Shown here: positions 12,501 to 22,744 of the stretch, in pieces
Layout: every line of letters begins with the position of its first letter
Position numbering within the stretch: position 1 is the stretch's first letter
Source of the DNA: Diplonema japonicum
Taxonomy: Eukaryota; Euglenozoa; Diplonemea; Diplonemida; Diplonemidae
Length of the DNA stretch: 64,000 bases
Assembly (NCBI GenBank): GCA_964019335.1
Contig: OZ025710.1
Location: 310,001 to 374,000 of the forward strand
Direction of reading: 5' to 3'
Notes under the pieces: generated by a model
The model's database searches: none
What the model was told of the DNA's origin: nothing
What the model saw: the letters and a program-made list of their open reading frames with translations, nothing else
Program-made: the position numbers and the translations under genes

Positions 12501-15500
12501 CGAGGCAGACAAGATGTCGAAGACCCTCATCGGGCAACTGCAGAAGTTCATTGACGACGATAAGTTCAGCCCACTAGAAGTGAAGAAGGTCTCGGTGCCT
12601 TGCGCGGGAATGTGTCAGTGGGTGCATGCTATGTTTAAGTACTACCACGTGAATCTTGAAGTGGAACCCAAGCGACGAGAGCTGGAAGGAGCAGAGAAGG
12701 AGCTGAAAGTGGTGCAGGACGCGCTCAGTGTGACAAGGAAGAAGCTTGACGCTGTTGAAACGAAAATCGCGGAACTGCAGTCGAACTTCGACGCGGCAAT
12801 ATCAAAGCAGAAGGACCTGCAAGCAGAGGTTGCACAGACCGAGGCAAGGCTTGACCGTGCAGGGCGTCTAATCGACGGGCTGTCAGGTGAGAAGTCTCGT
12901 TGGATTGACTTAGTGTCAATGTACGAAAGCCAAGAAGAGAACGTTCTTGGGGACGTGCTCATAGCTTCAGGGTACGTGGCGTACCTCGGGCCGTACACGG
13001 CGGAGTACCGGCAGAGCATTGCGTTGAGGTGGATTCCGCAGCTCGACAAGCTTGGGTTGAAGCACAGCGAGAACTGCAGTCTGCTGTCGTGCTGTGCCGA
13101 CCCCGTCCAGATCCAGCAGTGGAACATCCAAGGCCTGCCTTCAGACAACCTCTCCACAGAGAACGCAATCATTCTGAGCAAGAACGCAAGGTGGCCGTTA
13201 ATGATCGACCCGCAGGGGCAGGCCAATGTGTGGATTAAGAACATGGAAGGCAAGGACGTGAGTGGACGCCCGCCGCTGGTGACGTGCAAGGTGTCCGACC
13301 CGAAGTACGCACAAGCGTTGGAAGGGGCCATCCGTCTAGGTGCAACATGCTTGCTTGAAAACGTTCAAGAGGATTTGGACCCGCTTCTGGAGCCCGTGCT
13401 GCTGACACAGACATACTTGGCAGGCTCGACACTGATGATGAAGCTGGGCGAAAACGCGATCCCTTACGACGACAGGTTCAAGCTCTTCATGACGACAAAG
13501 CTGCCAAACCCACACTACACACCAGAGACTTCTGTGAAGGTGTCATTGTTGAATTTCTTCATTACGCCTGGCGGTTTGGAGGATCAGTTGCTAGGAAAAC
13601 TTGTTGGTAAGGAACGGAAGGACCTCGAAGACCAGAAGAACAGCCTGACACAGCAGAACGCGGCAATGATGAAGGAGCTAAAAGAGCTGCAAGCGCTGAT
13701 CCTGCGAATGCTGCAGGAGTGCGAGGGTGAGATCCTCGACAACGAGGAGCTGATTGAAACCTTAGAAAAAAGTAAAGTAAAGTCGGCAGAGATCAACACT
13801 GCGGTAGCAGAGGCTAAGAAGACAGAAGTTGTTATTGACGAGACGCGTAACAAGTACCGTCCTGTGGCATTCCGAGCAGCGATACTGTTCTTCTGTGTGG
13901 CGGGATTGGCTGCGGTTGACCCTATGTACCAATACTCTCTTCAGTGGTTCATGAATATGTTTGTGAATGCAATTGACAAAGCAGAACAGGACTCTGTTCT
14001 TGAAACCCGTCTCAGTAACTTGATCGAGTATTTCACGTACAGCTTCTACACGAACGTCTGCAGGTCGCTCTTTGAACGGCACAAGCTGATCTTCTCATTC
14101 TGTCTCACGGTGGCCATCATCCGTCCTGAAGGAAAGGTGGACCACAATCTCTTCCGATTCTTCCTCACTGGTCCCACAGGACAGGGCGGCAACGCCCCCA
14201 ACCCTGCCCCCGATTGGGTCACGGAAGTGGTTTGGAACGACATCCAATTTATTTCAAACAATTTGGAGGCGTTCAAGGGGTTCGCAGAGCACTTCGCCAA
14301 CGAACACCACCACTACAGGAAGGTTTTCGACAGTTCGGAGCCGCACCTGCAAGCGATGCATGAACAGTGGGAGGAAAAGTTCGACCCGTTCATGAAGTTG
14401 GTCTTCTGCAGGGTCCTACGGGCTGACAAGGTCATCCTAGCCATCCAGCAATATGTAACCACATACCTGCCTGAGAAATACATAATCGCGCCCACCTTTG
14501 ACTTAGAATCGTCTTATAAGGACTCCGATCCTGCGACACCATTGATCTTCATCCTCTCGACGGGTGCTGACCCGATGGACGAGCTGCAGAAGTTCTCGAC
14601 AAAAATGCGGATGAACAACAAAATGCACCCTATCTCGCTGGGGCAGGGACAGGGTCCAAGAGCGCAGGCTTTGATGGCATCGGGTATCGAAAGAGGCACA
14701 TGGGTGGTCCTGCAGAACTGCCATCTGGCAACGTCGTGGATGCCCAAACTGGAGACGATAGTGGAAGGTTTCAACCCGGAGACGATGAAGAGGGAGTTCA
14801 GGTTGTGGCTGACTTCGATGCCCTCAAAAACCTTCCCTGTAAGTGTGCTGCAAATCGGGGTCAAGATGACCAACGAACCACCAAAGGGGCTGCGGGCAAA
14901 CCTCACGAGGAGCTACATCGGGTTTTCGGAAGACTTCCTGGAAGGGTCGAGCAAGCCCGACGAGTTTAAAAAACTACTGTTCTCGCTGTCATTATTCCAC
15001 GCCATCATCCAGGACAGGCGAGGGTACGGGTCGCTGGGCTTCAACATACCTTACGAGTTCAACGACTCGGATCTGAAGTGCTGCAACAGACAGTTGGACA
15101 AGTTCATCAACATGTATGACGAAGTACCCTTCCCGGTCCTGCACTTCTTGACTGGACACGTGAACTATGGAGGAAGAGTGACAGACGACTGGGACCGAAG
15201 GTGCTTGATGACACTTCTCGACGACTATATGGCTGAAAAGGTTCTTGAAAACGGTTACCAGTTCAGCCCGTCAGGAGTATACGAAACATTAACTGGCACG
15301 AACCGCACAGCCTATCTGGACTACCTTGAAACACGTCCTTTGAATGCAGCACCAGAAATGTTCGGGCTACATGACAATGCAGACATCACCTCTGCAAGGG
15401 CACGCACCTTCAACTTCCTTGAAACTGTGCTCCTTATGGAGTCTGGCGGGTCCTCTGCAGGCGGTAAATCGCGAGAGGAAATTCTTGCCGAAACTGCCTC

Positions 15501-16427
15501 TGATATCCTTTGCAAGATCCCACCCGAGTTCAACGTCAGGGAGGTCCAAGCCAAGTACCCTGTCACCTACAAAGAGTCCATGAACACGGTCCTTGTACAA
15601 GAAGCAGTGCGGTACAACAAGCTGCTTAAGATCTCTGCTCGCTCGTTGAAGGACTTCACCCGGGCGCTCCGTGGTGAGGTGGTGATGGCTGCTGACTTGG
15701 AGGAGCTTGGCAACTCTTTGTTTGTCAACCAGGTGTGAGGGAAAACTTTAAAAGAAAGAAAAAAAAAAGAAAAAAAAAATACCCAAGGTCCCAACAAAAT
15801 GGGCGTCTGCAGCATACCCATCGTTGAAGAGCTTGTCGGATTGGGTGAAGGATCTGCTGTGTCGGGTTAAGTTCATCAAGGTTTGTTTGTTTTTTCTCGA
15901 ACACAAAAATAAAATTAAAAAAAAAATTAATAATAATAAAACAGGACTGGTACGAGCAAGGGCACCCTGTGGTGTACTGGTTGTCTGGATTCTACTTCCC
16001 GCAGGCATTCATGACAGGTAGCAAGCAGAATTTTGCTAGAGCAATGCAAATCTCCATTGACACTGTTTCCTTTAACACCCTAGTACTGGCCGAGGACAAT
16101 CCCGATAAGCGTCCTGAGCATGGAACCTACGTGAACGGTTTGTTCATGGAGGGTGCAAGGTGGGACAAGTCGCAGAGCAGCGTCATTGAGTCTCGCCCCA
16201 AGGAGCTTTACACTACCATGCCTCCCTTCTGGTTCCAACCTGTGCAACATCGTAAACCTCCAGAAAGCCAGTACCACTGTCCCTTGTACAAAACACTGAC
16301 CAGGGCAGGCACGCTCTCAACGACTGGGCACTCCACGAATTTCGTAATGACACTTGAGATCCCTATTGACATAAGCGAAGCTCACTGGATCAAACGAGGG
16401 GTTGCGTGCGTGCTCGCACTGACTTAG
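3544..16427 (+). CDS. Axonemal dynein heavy chain, seven exons
   Basis: This encodes an ATP-driven microtubule motor of the flagellar axoneme. I assemble exons 3544-10072, 10112-10233, 10282-11739, 11787-11855, 11893-15732, 15788-15880 and 15945-16427. They sum to exactly 4198 codons (4197 aa), normal for the family at about 4000-4500. Introns are 39, 48, 47, 37, 55 and 64 nt, all GT-AG. Four AAA P-loops are visible: AAA1 GPAGTGKT (8059), AAA2 GQAGGGKT (about 8900), AAA3 GPTGTGKT (10000) and AAA4 GVGGSGRR (about 11164). AAA1 is followed by CFDEFNRI (Walker B) and FITMNPGYAGRTELPDNLK. Exon 5 carries the two coiled-coil stalk arms around the microtubule-binding domain. The C-terminus (YWLSGFYFPQAF, GLFMEGARWD) is the usual dynein end. 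Overall similarity is to single-headed inner-arm types (DNAH1/3/6/7/12), which is an inference. The start was placed at 3544, after the acceptor-like AG. Confidence 0.96.
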
Positions 16428-16719
16428 GATGAATGGAAGAGAGAAAAGGAAACAAAAAAAAAAGTTTTTTTTTTTTTTAAACCGACCTTGTTTATTACCA
16501 TTAAGTTTAACATTTTTTTTTCCATGTTTATTTTCTTCTTTTTTTTTGTGGGGGCTTTCATTTTTGTGTATTTTTTTAGTTCTCCTCCCCCCCCTTTTTT
16601 TTTCTTTCGAGATCTTCCCAGGGATCTCGTAGAAAAATTAAAATTAAAAAAAACCCCCGCTGGTAGTTTCAGCAGAAAATAAAAAAGAAGGTGGAGGGGA
16701 GGGGGGGGGGGGGAGACCA
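16428..16719. other. Intergenic spacer with long T/C tracts
   Basis: This 292-base spacer contains T runs and C runs, then a G run just before the next start codon. I see no gene in it. Confidence 0.5.
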
Positions 16720-19083
16720 ATGCGCAGCTACAGCAAATCAAAAGTTCATGTCCCAGCTCCGCCGGATATGGAAAGGTTGCGGAAGGCTGCCAGCAAGGCG
16801 AGGCTGATCTCTGTAAGGATGAAGGCGAGCCAGAACACCGACGAACTAAAAGGAGAAGTCCGACAAATGGAAATGATGGTGTCCGGCGCTGTAGCAATTA
16901 TCCAATGCGTATACCTTCACGTCAGCGTGAGCTCGCTGGAGATGCAAGAAAGATGGACCATCGAGCTGTTCGAAGAAGAACAACGAGCCATCGTTTCAAA
17001 CATGACAAGCACGATGACACAACGGTGCAGATTTGACGGGTTCATCGCAGAACTACACACCAGGGGACAGTGCAAAATACGCGAAAACTTCCAACCACTT
17101 CTCGAGGCCAACCCGACATCTTTCTCCAGGCTCGTCTATTGCAGCGCTGCACAATTCGGGTTCACAGAAGACATCCTTACCCGTATCACCACGAATGCTA
17201 TCCAGAAAAACCAAAAAGTAAACATCACAGGCCACATTCTGTACGTCCCACCGTTTCTCTTCCAGGTTCTGGAAGGCACCGCCGAGAATGTTTGCAGTCT
17301 GTTCGAAACGCTGTGGGCTGACGACAGGCACCACACTGTTTCGTTGGTGAGCTTTACCCGCGTGCAGACGAGAATATTTCAAGACCATATGAAGTGCACG
17401 GTGATCCACCCCTTCCACGGTTTGAAGGGGTCGGTGGTGGTCTCGATATTCCAAAACGTCGGGCACCGGTTCATGACAAAACAAATGTACGCTAGTAAAA
17501 CCCGCGACGTTCCCTGGCGACACACCCGAACGGTTCTTGTCATCGTGTTCGTCTTTTCATTCCAACCCGAGAAACTCGAGGTGGTACTGGACCCCGTCAT
17601 CGAACTGATCCGAAAGTACAAAGGCGAAATTCTTAAAGCAGACGCCGACCGTATAACAGCAGTTTCGGAGGATACCAACACGAACTTCGTTGAGCTCGGT
17701 ACGGCGGTCTGTGATGCGGTTAGCACGCTGATAACAGATTGCAGGTTCGGCCTCGCAAAGGGTAGGATCACTAGAGTGCCGATTGAGTCAAGGATACACG
17801 TGGGCACATGTATCGATCGTGCCACGTTTCTCGCTTCGAAGGCGAAGAATTCGCAATGGTCGGCCATCGTTGACACGTCAGCTTCATACCTGCTACCGCA
17901 GCCTCGGAGCACAGTGGACAGCGTGCCCAATGCATTCCTCATAGAGAAGGATTGCTTGGCATCAACGGTCACAGCAGCCATACCTTTAATCACATTTCCC
18001 GAACTGCCTGTTGTCGCATCGGAGTCTTTAGTCAGACTCACTTACGTGTCCTGCTCCAAGTCCATCGACATCGCCGCTGAGATGTACAACTTCATCCATT
18101 CAAAAAACTCTTTTATCGCTGACAAGATGATCCTCATGAAATCTGCGGACTGTCGGATCATCTTGCACATCATGGAAGGGACGCTTTCGGAGCTGCTGGA
18201 CCTCTACGCGCTGATACGGAAGAACAAGCTTCATAAATACTGCTTCCAGACATCGATAACGCCTTTGAAGGAGTTGATCTTTTCCTCAGAGTATGCTCCG
18301 CTGCAGGTTGTATCAGGGGATCATTGGTGTCCCATTCTGAAGGTGTTGATCAAGGTTGTGTCCAAAACGGACCACAGCTGCCCCGAGGTGCTGAAAAAGC
18401 TGGCTGCCGCGAACCAAGCACCGTCGGCGGTGGGGATCATCCCTATGGGGCGGCAGATTTTCGCAACGATAATCCCGGTGTGCTGCAGTATTCAAGGGCT
18501 GTGTGAATGTTACAGACAGCTTGTGGCGAAGCAAAACGAGACCTGGGTCGAAGTGATTGAAATTTCGCAAAGATTTGTCATTGCATGCCGGGAAGGCTAT
18601 ATCGTCAGGTTGATACACCTATGCGTGTATTTCGCAGGGATTATCAAGAAGATACCTCGGGCGTGGTGCGCTATTGGGGTTGCAACAGGCCGGGGTTTGT
18701 CAGGTCACATCGGGAAGGCAAATCCGATTTTCTTCATCTCGGGTGAGGCTCCAGAGCGTTCCCACACCATGGCTTCTTGGGTCATAAACAAGCCAAACTC
18801 CCATGGATCCTGCATGCTTATCTGTACGACTTCTGCTGCCCTTGCACGTCTCACCGCCCCCGAGGACACCATTGTGGGTATCGGCTCCATGGGGCTGCAC
18901 GCCCTTCCGACTTGGAATGTCTATTCTGTTGATCACCCTAACACCGATACAATCTCACGGAGTTTGTCGTCTACCTACTATCTTGTCCCGAGGCCGCTGG
19001 TGAAGTGCCTTCCGGAGGTTATGAGTGCAGACAATTACGTGCCAAAGGCACCATGGATGGTGCCTGGAAAAAAGAAGAAATAA
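16720..19083 (+). CDS. BLUF-cyclase-BLUF-cyclase protein resembling photoactivated adenylyl cyclase; cyclase sites degenerate
   Basis: This 787-residue protein has a BLUF blue-light (FAD) sensor at about residues 137-230. It keeps the key photochemical residues Tyr140 (RLVYCS), Asn164 and Gln182 (FLFQVLEG after NITG), and Met224. Residues about 265-400 look like a class III nucleotide cyclase fold, with KYKGEILKADADRITAV matching the GGxxxKxxGDxxLAVF region. Residues about 438-530 form a second BLUF-like domain with Tyr442, but the flavin-contacting Gln is His483 (ILHIMEG) and the ITG motif is lost. Residues about 555-760 form a second cyclase-like domain. This is the order of Euglena PAC. 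The first metal-binding Asp segment is replaced by hydrophobic residues (VLVIVFVFSF), and I find no intact metal-Asp pair in either cyclase domain. Catalysis is therefore doubtful. It may be a light-sensing pseudoenzyme or a partner of an active paralogue. It lies next to a flagellar dynein gene. BLUF1 is confident; the other domains are by pattern and order. Confidence 0.8.
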   Translation: MRSYSKSKVHVPAPPDMERLRKAASKARLISVRMKASQNTDELKGEVRQMEMMVSGAVAIIQCVYLHVSVSSLEMQERWTIELFEEEQRAIVSNMTSTMTQRCRFDGFIAELHTRGQCKIRENFQPLLEANPTSFSRLVYCSAAQFGFTEDILTRITTNAIQKNQKVNITGHILYVPPFLFQVLEGTAENVCSLFETLWADDRHHTVSLVSFTRVQTRIFQDHMKCTVIHPFHGLKGSVVVSIFQNVGHRFMTKQMYASKTRDVPWRHTRTVLVIVFVFSFQPEKLEVVLDPVIELIRKYKGEILKADADRITAVSEDTNTNFVELGTAVCDAVSTLITDCRFGLAKGRITRVPIESRIHVGTCIDRATFLASKAKNSQWSAIVDTSASYLLPQPRSTVDSVPNAFLIEKDCLASTVTAAIPLITFPELPVVASESLVRLTYVSCSKSIDIAAEMYNFIHSKNSFIADKMILMKSADCRIILHIMEGTLSELLDLYALIRKNKLHKYCFQTSITPLKELIFSSEYAPLQVVSGDHWCPILKVLIKVVSKTDHSCPEVLKKLAAANQAPSAVGIIPMGRQIFATIIPVCCSIQGLCECYRQLVAKQNETWVEVIEISQRFVIACREGYIVRLIHLCVYFAGIIKKIPRAWCAIGVATGRGLSGHIGKANPIFFISGEAPERSHTMASWVINKPNSHGSCMLICTTSAALARLTAPEDTIVGIGSMGLHALPTWNVYSVDHPNTDTISRSLSSTYYLVPRPLVKCLPEVMSADNYVPKAPWMVPGKKKK

Positions 19084-19300
19084 CAAAAAAAAAATCTTTT
19101 TTTTCTTTCTAGAAAAAAGTTTTGGTTTTGTTGTCTCTCCCCCCCCTCCCCCACCCCGCGACTATCGTGTAAAAATGTCCTTGAATAGTTTTACCAAAAA
19201 AAGAGAAAAAAAAACAAGTTAAATGCGCCGAGCCATTAAGAAAACAGGATAGGGGGATAAAAACCAACCTTAATATGTAATTGGTGAAGAAAGAAGAAGC
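19084..19300. other. Short intergenic spacer
   Basis: This spacer is T-rich, then C-rich, then A-rich. No gene is seen. A pyrimidine tract followed by AG near 19187 could serve as a trans-splice acceptor for the kelch gene. Confidence 0.4.
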
Positions 19301-21118
19301 ATGCAAACACGTTCGATAGAAGTCCTAAAGGGGACAAGATTGCCGGAGTATGAACACCGTTCAGGCTGCTCACGGGTGCACCACAGCATGGTGAGTTTCA
19401 GGAGGAGTGTGTACCTGTATGGGGGACACGAAGCGGAGAGTGGGATAATACAGCAAAACGTTGTATGGAGGTACAACCTGGAAAAAAGCAGATGGAGCAG
19501 CTTGGGAGGGGTCGTAGCGGGAAGAAAATACGTGAAACGAGAAGGCCACACAGCAGTGATTTGGAAGACTGGGATGTACGTGTTCGGCGGCCACCGAGGG
19601 GTGTCCTTCTGCAGCGATATGCAAAAATTCGATCTCGAGTCCTTTAAGTGGGAAAAAGTAGAAGAGACAAAGGGTTCAGTGGTGGCTTCGCCACGGTTCG
19701 GCCATGCCGCCCTTGTTTACGACGACAAGATGTGGGTTGCTGGTGGGTTTTTGAAAGAGGACGCACCATCTGTTGTGGCATGCTTTTCGCTTTTATGGAA
19801 AACCTGGCACCACGTGGTCACACCAGAGTCCATCAGAACCAACGCGCACTCGCAGCCGATCATGGCGCAGCATGACGGTAGGCTGTACATTATCGGATTG
19901 TACCAAGAGGCAAGCCGATCCACAGACATATGTATTTACCACATTACAACCGAGCAGTGGATTGAGATCAAAGGGTCTGGGATACCCCCAGATTCGCTGC
20001 ATTCTTGCGGTCACATGTACACCTCACCCGTGCATCATCCGCGAGCTCGGAAGCTTTACGTGTTCATGGCGTCGTCGAAGCGGAAAACCTCATTTGGGTC
20101 CGACATGTCTGTCGCTGCGCTGCCGTATTGTTTGGATATTAGCTCCATGGTGTGGTCGCTGGTGAGGATCGAAGCGTTCAGGCTTCCAAAGACAACACCC
20201 ACGACGGCGTATGACGTGAAGTTCACGACCTGTTTGGTGCAGGACAGGATCCTTATCAATGGGGGCATCGGGTCCGAACACTTCTTCGCAGCGTTCACAC
20301 CCGCTGTTGAGGTTGTGAAGGAACCCACCCCACCTGCAAAGGTCTTGGTATCTCAACCGCACCAAAGGAGGTCCGGGAGGCCATCAGAAGAGGACACACA
20401 GTTCGATGTCGGGTTTGTGAAGGAAATCACGTATCCAGCCACAGTGTTCGTGGACTCGTCAACCCCTGTGCTGAAGTTAGGAACACCAGAGGAGATACGA
20501 GCCTGGCAAGACGCAACCTACGCACAGCAACGGGGGTGGCTTTTAGCTCAATTCAACGATGTGAAGCAAGATGACTCCCGCCGAAAAATTGCGGAAAAAC
20601 CCGTCAAGCCAGACACAGTGGATGCGAGCAGGTTCGCTGCAGGACGAACAGCAAGGGGAATGCGGCAAACAGGAGAGCAGCTGCAGGAAAGGTTTCAGAA
20701 ACCACGAGTCACGTCCCAGTCATCTGACAAAGACATCCTGGGCATGAAGCTTGGCATGGGGCTGTTCGTGAAACGATCAGATATAACACTTCCCTGCGAC
20801 AAAGCCATCGTGCCGAAAAAACCTGCAACGCTGTGGGGCGGATTGAGGAGGGTGTTTGCAGGTGCGGTTGGCTTCAAAGCAGCAACTTCAACTGAACAAA
20901 GATTGAAAAGGGCATCTTTGTTCCCAACCACGGACGCAGCGGACGACCTGGACCCACCCCCCACAAAGCAGGGGGACATCAGCGAGGTTGTGACCTCGGT
21001 TGCGTTCTTCATTGATTCGGTGAAGGATCTCGGGCTCATACCGCAGCCCCCCACCGGCCATGAGCTCCAAAAAGCAATACAAACATCTGCAATATCACAT
21101 GACCCTCATCTGCTGTAA
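19301..21118 (+). CDS. Kelch-repeat protein
   Basis: This is a 605-residue protein without introns. Residues about 25-330 contain beta-propeller kelch motifs: VYLYGGHE...VVWRYNLEKSRW, MYVFGGHRG...MQKFDLESFKWEKV, MWVAGGF...LLWKTWHHV, and a later ILINGG blade. Kelch propellers are generally protein-interaction platforms. The C-terminal 270 residues are charged, with no recognisable domain. I see no BTB, F-box or transmembrane segment to fix a role. The start codon follows a purine-rich 5' UTR and is the first Met in frame. The function is unknown beyond the propeller. Confidence 0.88.
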   Translation: MQTRSIEVLKGTRLPEYEHRSGCSRVHHSMVSFRRSVYLYGGHEAESGIIQQNVVWRYNLEKSRWSSLGGVVAGRKYVKREGHTAVIWKTGMYVFGGHRGVSFCSDMQKFDLESFKWEKVEETKGSVVASPRFGHAALVYDDKMWVAGGFLKEDAPSVVACFSLLWKTWHHVVTPESIRTNAHSQPIMAQHDGRLYIIGLYQEASRSTDICIYHITTEQWIEIKGSGIPPDSLHSCGHMYTSPVHHPRARKLYVFMASSKRKTSFGSDMSVAALPYCLDISSMVWSLVRIEAFRLPKTTPTTAYDVKFTTCLVQDRILINGGIGSEHFFAAFTPAVEVVKEPTPPAKVLVSQPHQRRSGRPSEEDTQFDVGFVKEITYPATVFVDSSTPVLKLGTPEEIRAWQDATYAQQRGWLLAQFNDVKQDDSRRKIAEKPVKPDTVDASRFAAGRTARGMRQTGEQLQERFQKPRVTSQSSDKDILGMKLGMGLFVKRSDITLPCDKAIVPKKPATLWGGLRRVFAGAVGFKAATSTEQRLKRASLFPTTDAADDLDPPPTKQGDISEVVTSVAFFIDSVKDLGLIPQPPTGHELQKAIQTSAISHDPHLL

Positions 21119-21264
21119 AGGAGAAGTACTGTCGCTGGTCTTCGGATGCCAGCCCTTCACCCCCTTCTTTTTTTTACTCCCCTGCACTTTGTTTTATGTT
21201 GTATTCAGTCACTACTCACCACCCACTCTAAGACAGCTTTTAATTACTAAAACCCCAACACAAA

Positions 21265-21778
21265 ATGGCCGCCGCCGCTGGTATGGACAAGGAGAAGTAC
21301 GAGGAGCTGAAGAAGAAGAGGCAGTTCAAGAAGTTCACCTACCGTGGTATTGAGACCGATGACCTTCTGAAGCTCTCCAACGACGAGCTGTCCGAGCTTG
21401 TGTGCGCCCGTGCCAGGAGGAGGTTCCAGAGGGGTCTGAAGAGGAAGCCTATGGCGCTTATCAAGAAGCTCCGCAAGGCCAAGAAGGACACCCCCATTGG
21501 TGAGAAGCCTCCTGTATGTTTAAATAGTTTTATTTATTTATTTACTTACCCACCCCACACAGCACATCAAGACCCACCTCCGTAACATGATCATCGTGCC
21601 TGAGATGATCGGTTCGATCGTTGCTGTGTACAACGGTAAGGTGTTCAACTCCGTTGAGGTGAAGGGTGACATGGTGGGCCACTACCTTGGCGAATTCTCG
21701 ATCTCCTACAAGCCCGTGACCCACGGTAGGCCCGGTATCGGTGCCACCCACTCTTCCCGTTTCATCCCCCTCAAGTAG
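21265..21778 (+). CDS. RPS15: 40S ribosomal protein uS19 (S15), copy 1, two exons
   Basis: This is a small-subunit protein of the ribosome head. Exons 21265-21513 and 21563-21778 flank a 49-nt GT-AG intron at 21514-21562 and give 154 aa, close to the usual 145-150. Family signatures are [25 protein letters not shown], the basic [15 protein letters not shown], and the C-terminal [22 protein letters not shown]. The gene is repeated 698 bases downstream with an identical exon-intron-exon sequence. Codon use is strongly biased, as expected of a highly expressed gene. Its 5' flank is a pyrimidine-rich stretch (TTTTTTTACTCCCC) with later AGs, followed by CAACACAAAATGG. Confidence 0.98.
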
Positions 21779-21962
21779 AAGTCTTTATCATCAAAAGAGG
21801 GATATGGGAAGATTGCTTGGGGTACCAGCAACCTTCTTTTTTTTCTTTAGTAATTGAAAATTAAAAAAAAAAAAAAAAAAAACATTCTTTGGTGTTGATT
21901 ATTGTGCAAACAATGAATTATATCTGGTAGGTTAGGTTAATCCAAAAAAAAAAAGAGAAAAA

Positions 21963-22476
21963 ATGGCCGCCGCCGCTGGTATGGACAAGGAGAAGTACGA
22001 GGAGCTGAAGAAGAAGAGGCAGTTCAAGAAGTTCACCTACCGTGGTATTGAGACCGATGACCTTCTGAAGCTCTCCAACGACGAGCTGTCCGAGCTTGTG
22101 TGCGCCCGTGCCAGGAGGAGGTTCCAGAGGGGTCTGAAGAGGAAGCCTATGGCGCTTATCAAGAAGCTCCGCAAGGCCAAGAAGGACACCCCCATTGGTG
22201 AGAAGCCTCCTGTATGTTTAAATAGTTTTATTTATTTATTTACTTACCCACCCCACACAGCACATCAAGACCCACCTCCGTAACATGATCATCGTGCCTG
22301 AGATGATCGGTTCGATCGTTGCTGTGTACAACGGTAAGGTGTTCAACTCCGTTGAGGTGAAGGGTGACATGGTGGGCCACTACCTTGGCGAATTCTCGAT
22401 CTCCTACAAGCCCGTGACCCACGGTAGGCCCGGTATCGGTGCCACCCACTCTTCCCGTTTCATCCCCCTCAAGTAG
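21963..22476 (+). CDS. RPS15: 40S ribosomal protein uS19 (S15), copy 2, two exons
   Basis: This is the tandem duplicate of the gene 698 bases upstream. Exons 21963-22211 and 22261-22476 flank a 49-nt intron at 22212-22260. By eye, every base from the ATG through the intron to six bases around and after the stop (TAGAAG) equals copy 1. The 5' and 3' flanking sequences are unrelated: 5' AGAGAAAAA here against CAACACAAA in copy 1. This suggests recent gene conversion or selection confined to the gene body, or duplication of a defined unit. The product would be identical to copy 1. Confidence 0.98.
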
Positions 22477-22744
22477 AAGCTGTGGAGAGAACAGAGAAGA
22501 AAGAAAAAAAAAAAAAAAGGGATATCAAAGACAAGTGTCAAATATCAAATTTTTTTTTATTCAATCTATTTTTTTTTTTTTTTTAAACCGTCTTTGTGTG
22601 CTCCTTTTTCTTGGGGGGAGACTCAAAAACACCACATTTTTACAGTTGGGCCCCTCGAAGACGAGAGTTTTCTATTTAAAAACACAAAAAAAAAATAAAT
22701 AAAAAAAATCATACACACACACCTCTCTAATCTTAAATGAATGT
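22477..22744. other. Intergenic spacer
   Basis: This spacer of poly(A) and poly(T) tracts lies between the ribosomal gene and the Pumilio gene. No gene or RNA is recognised. Confidence 0.4.
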
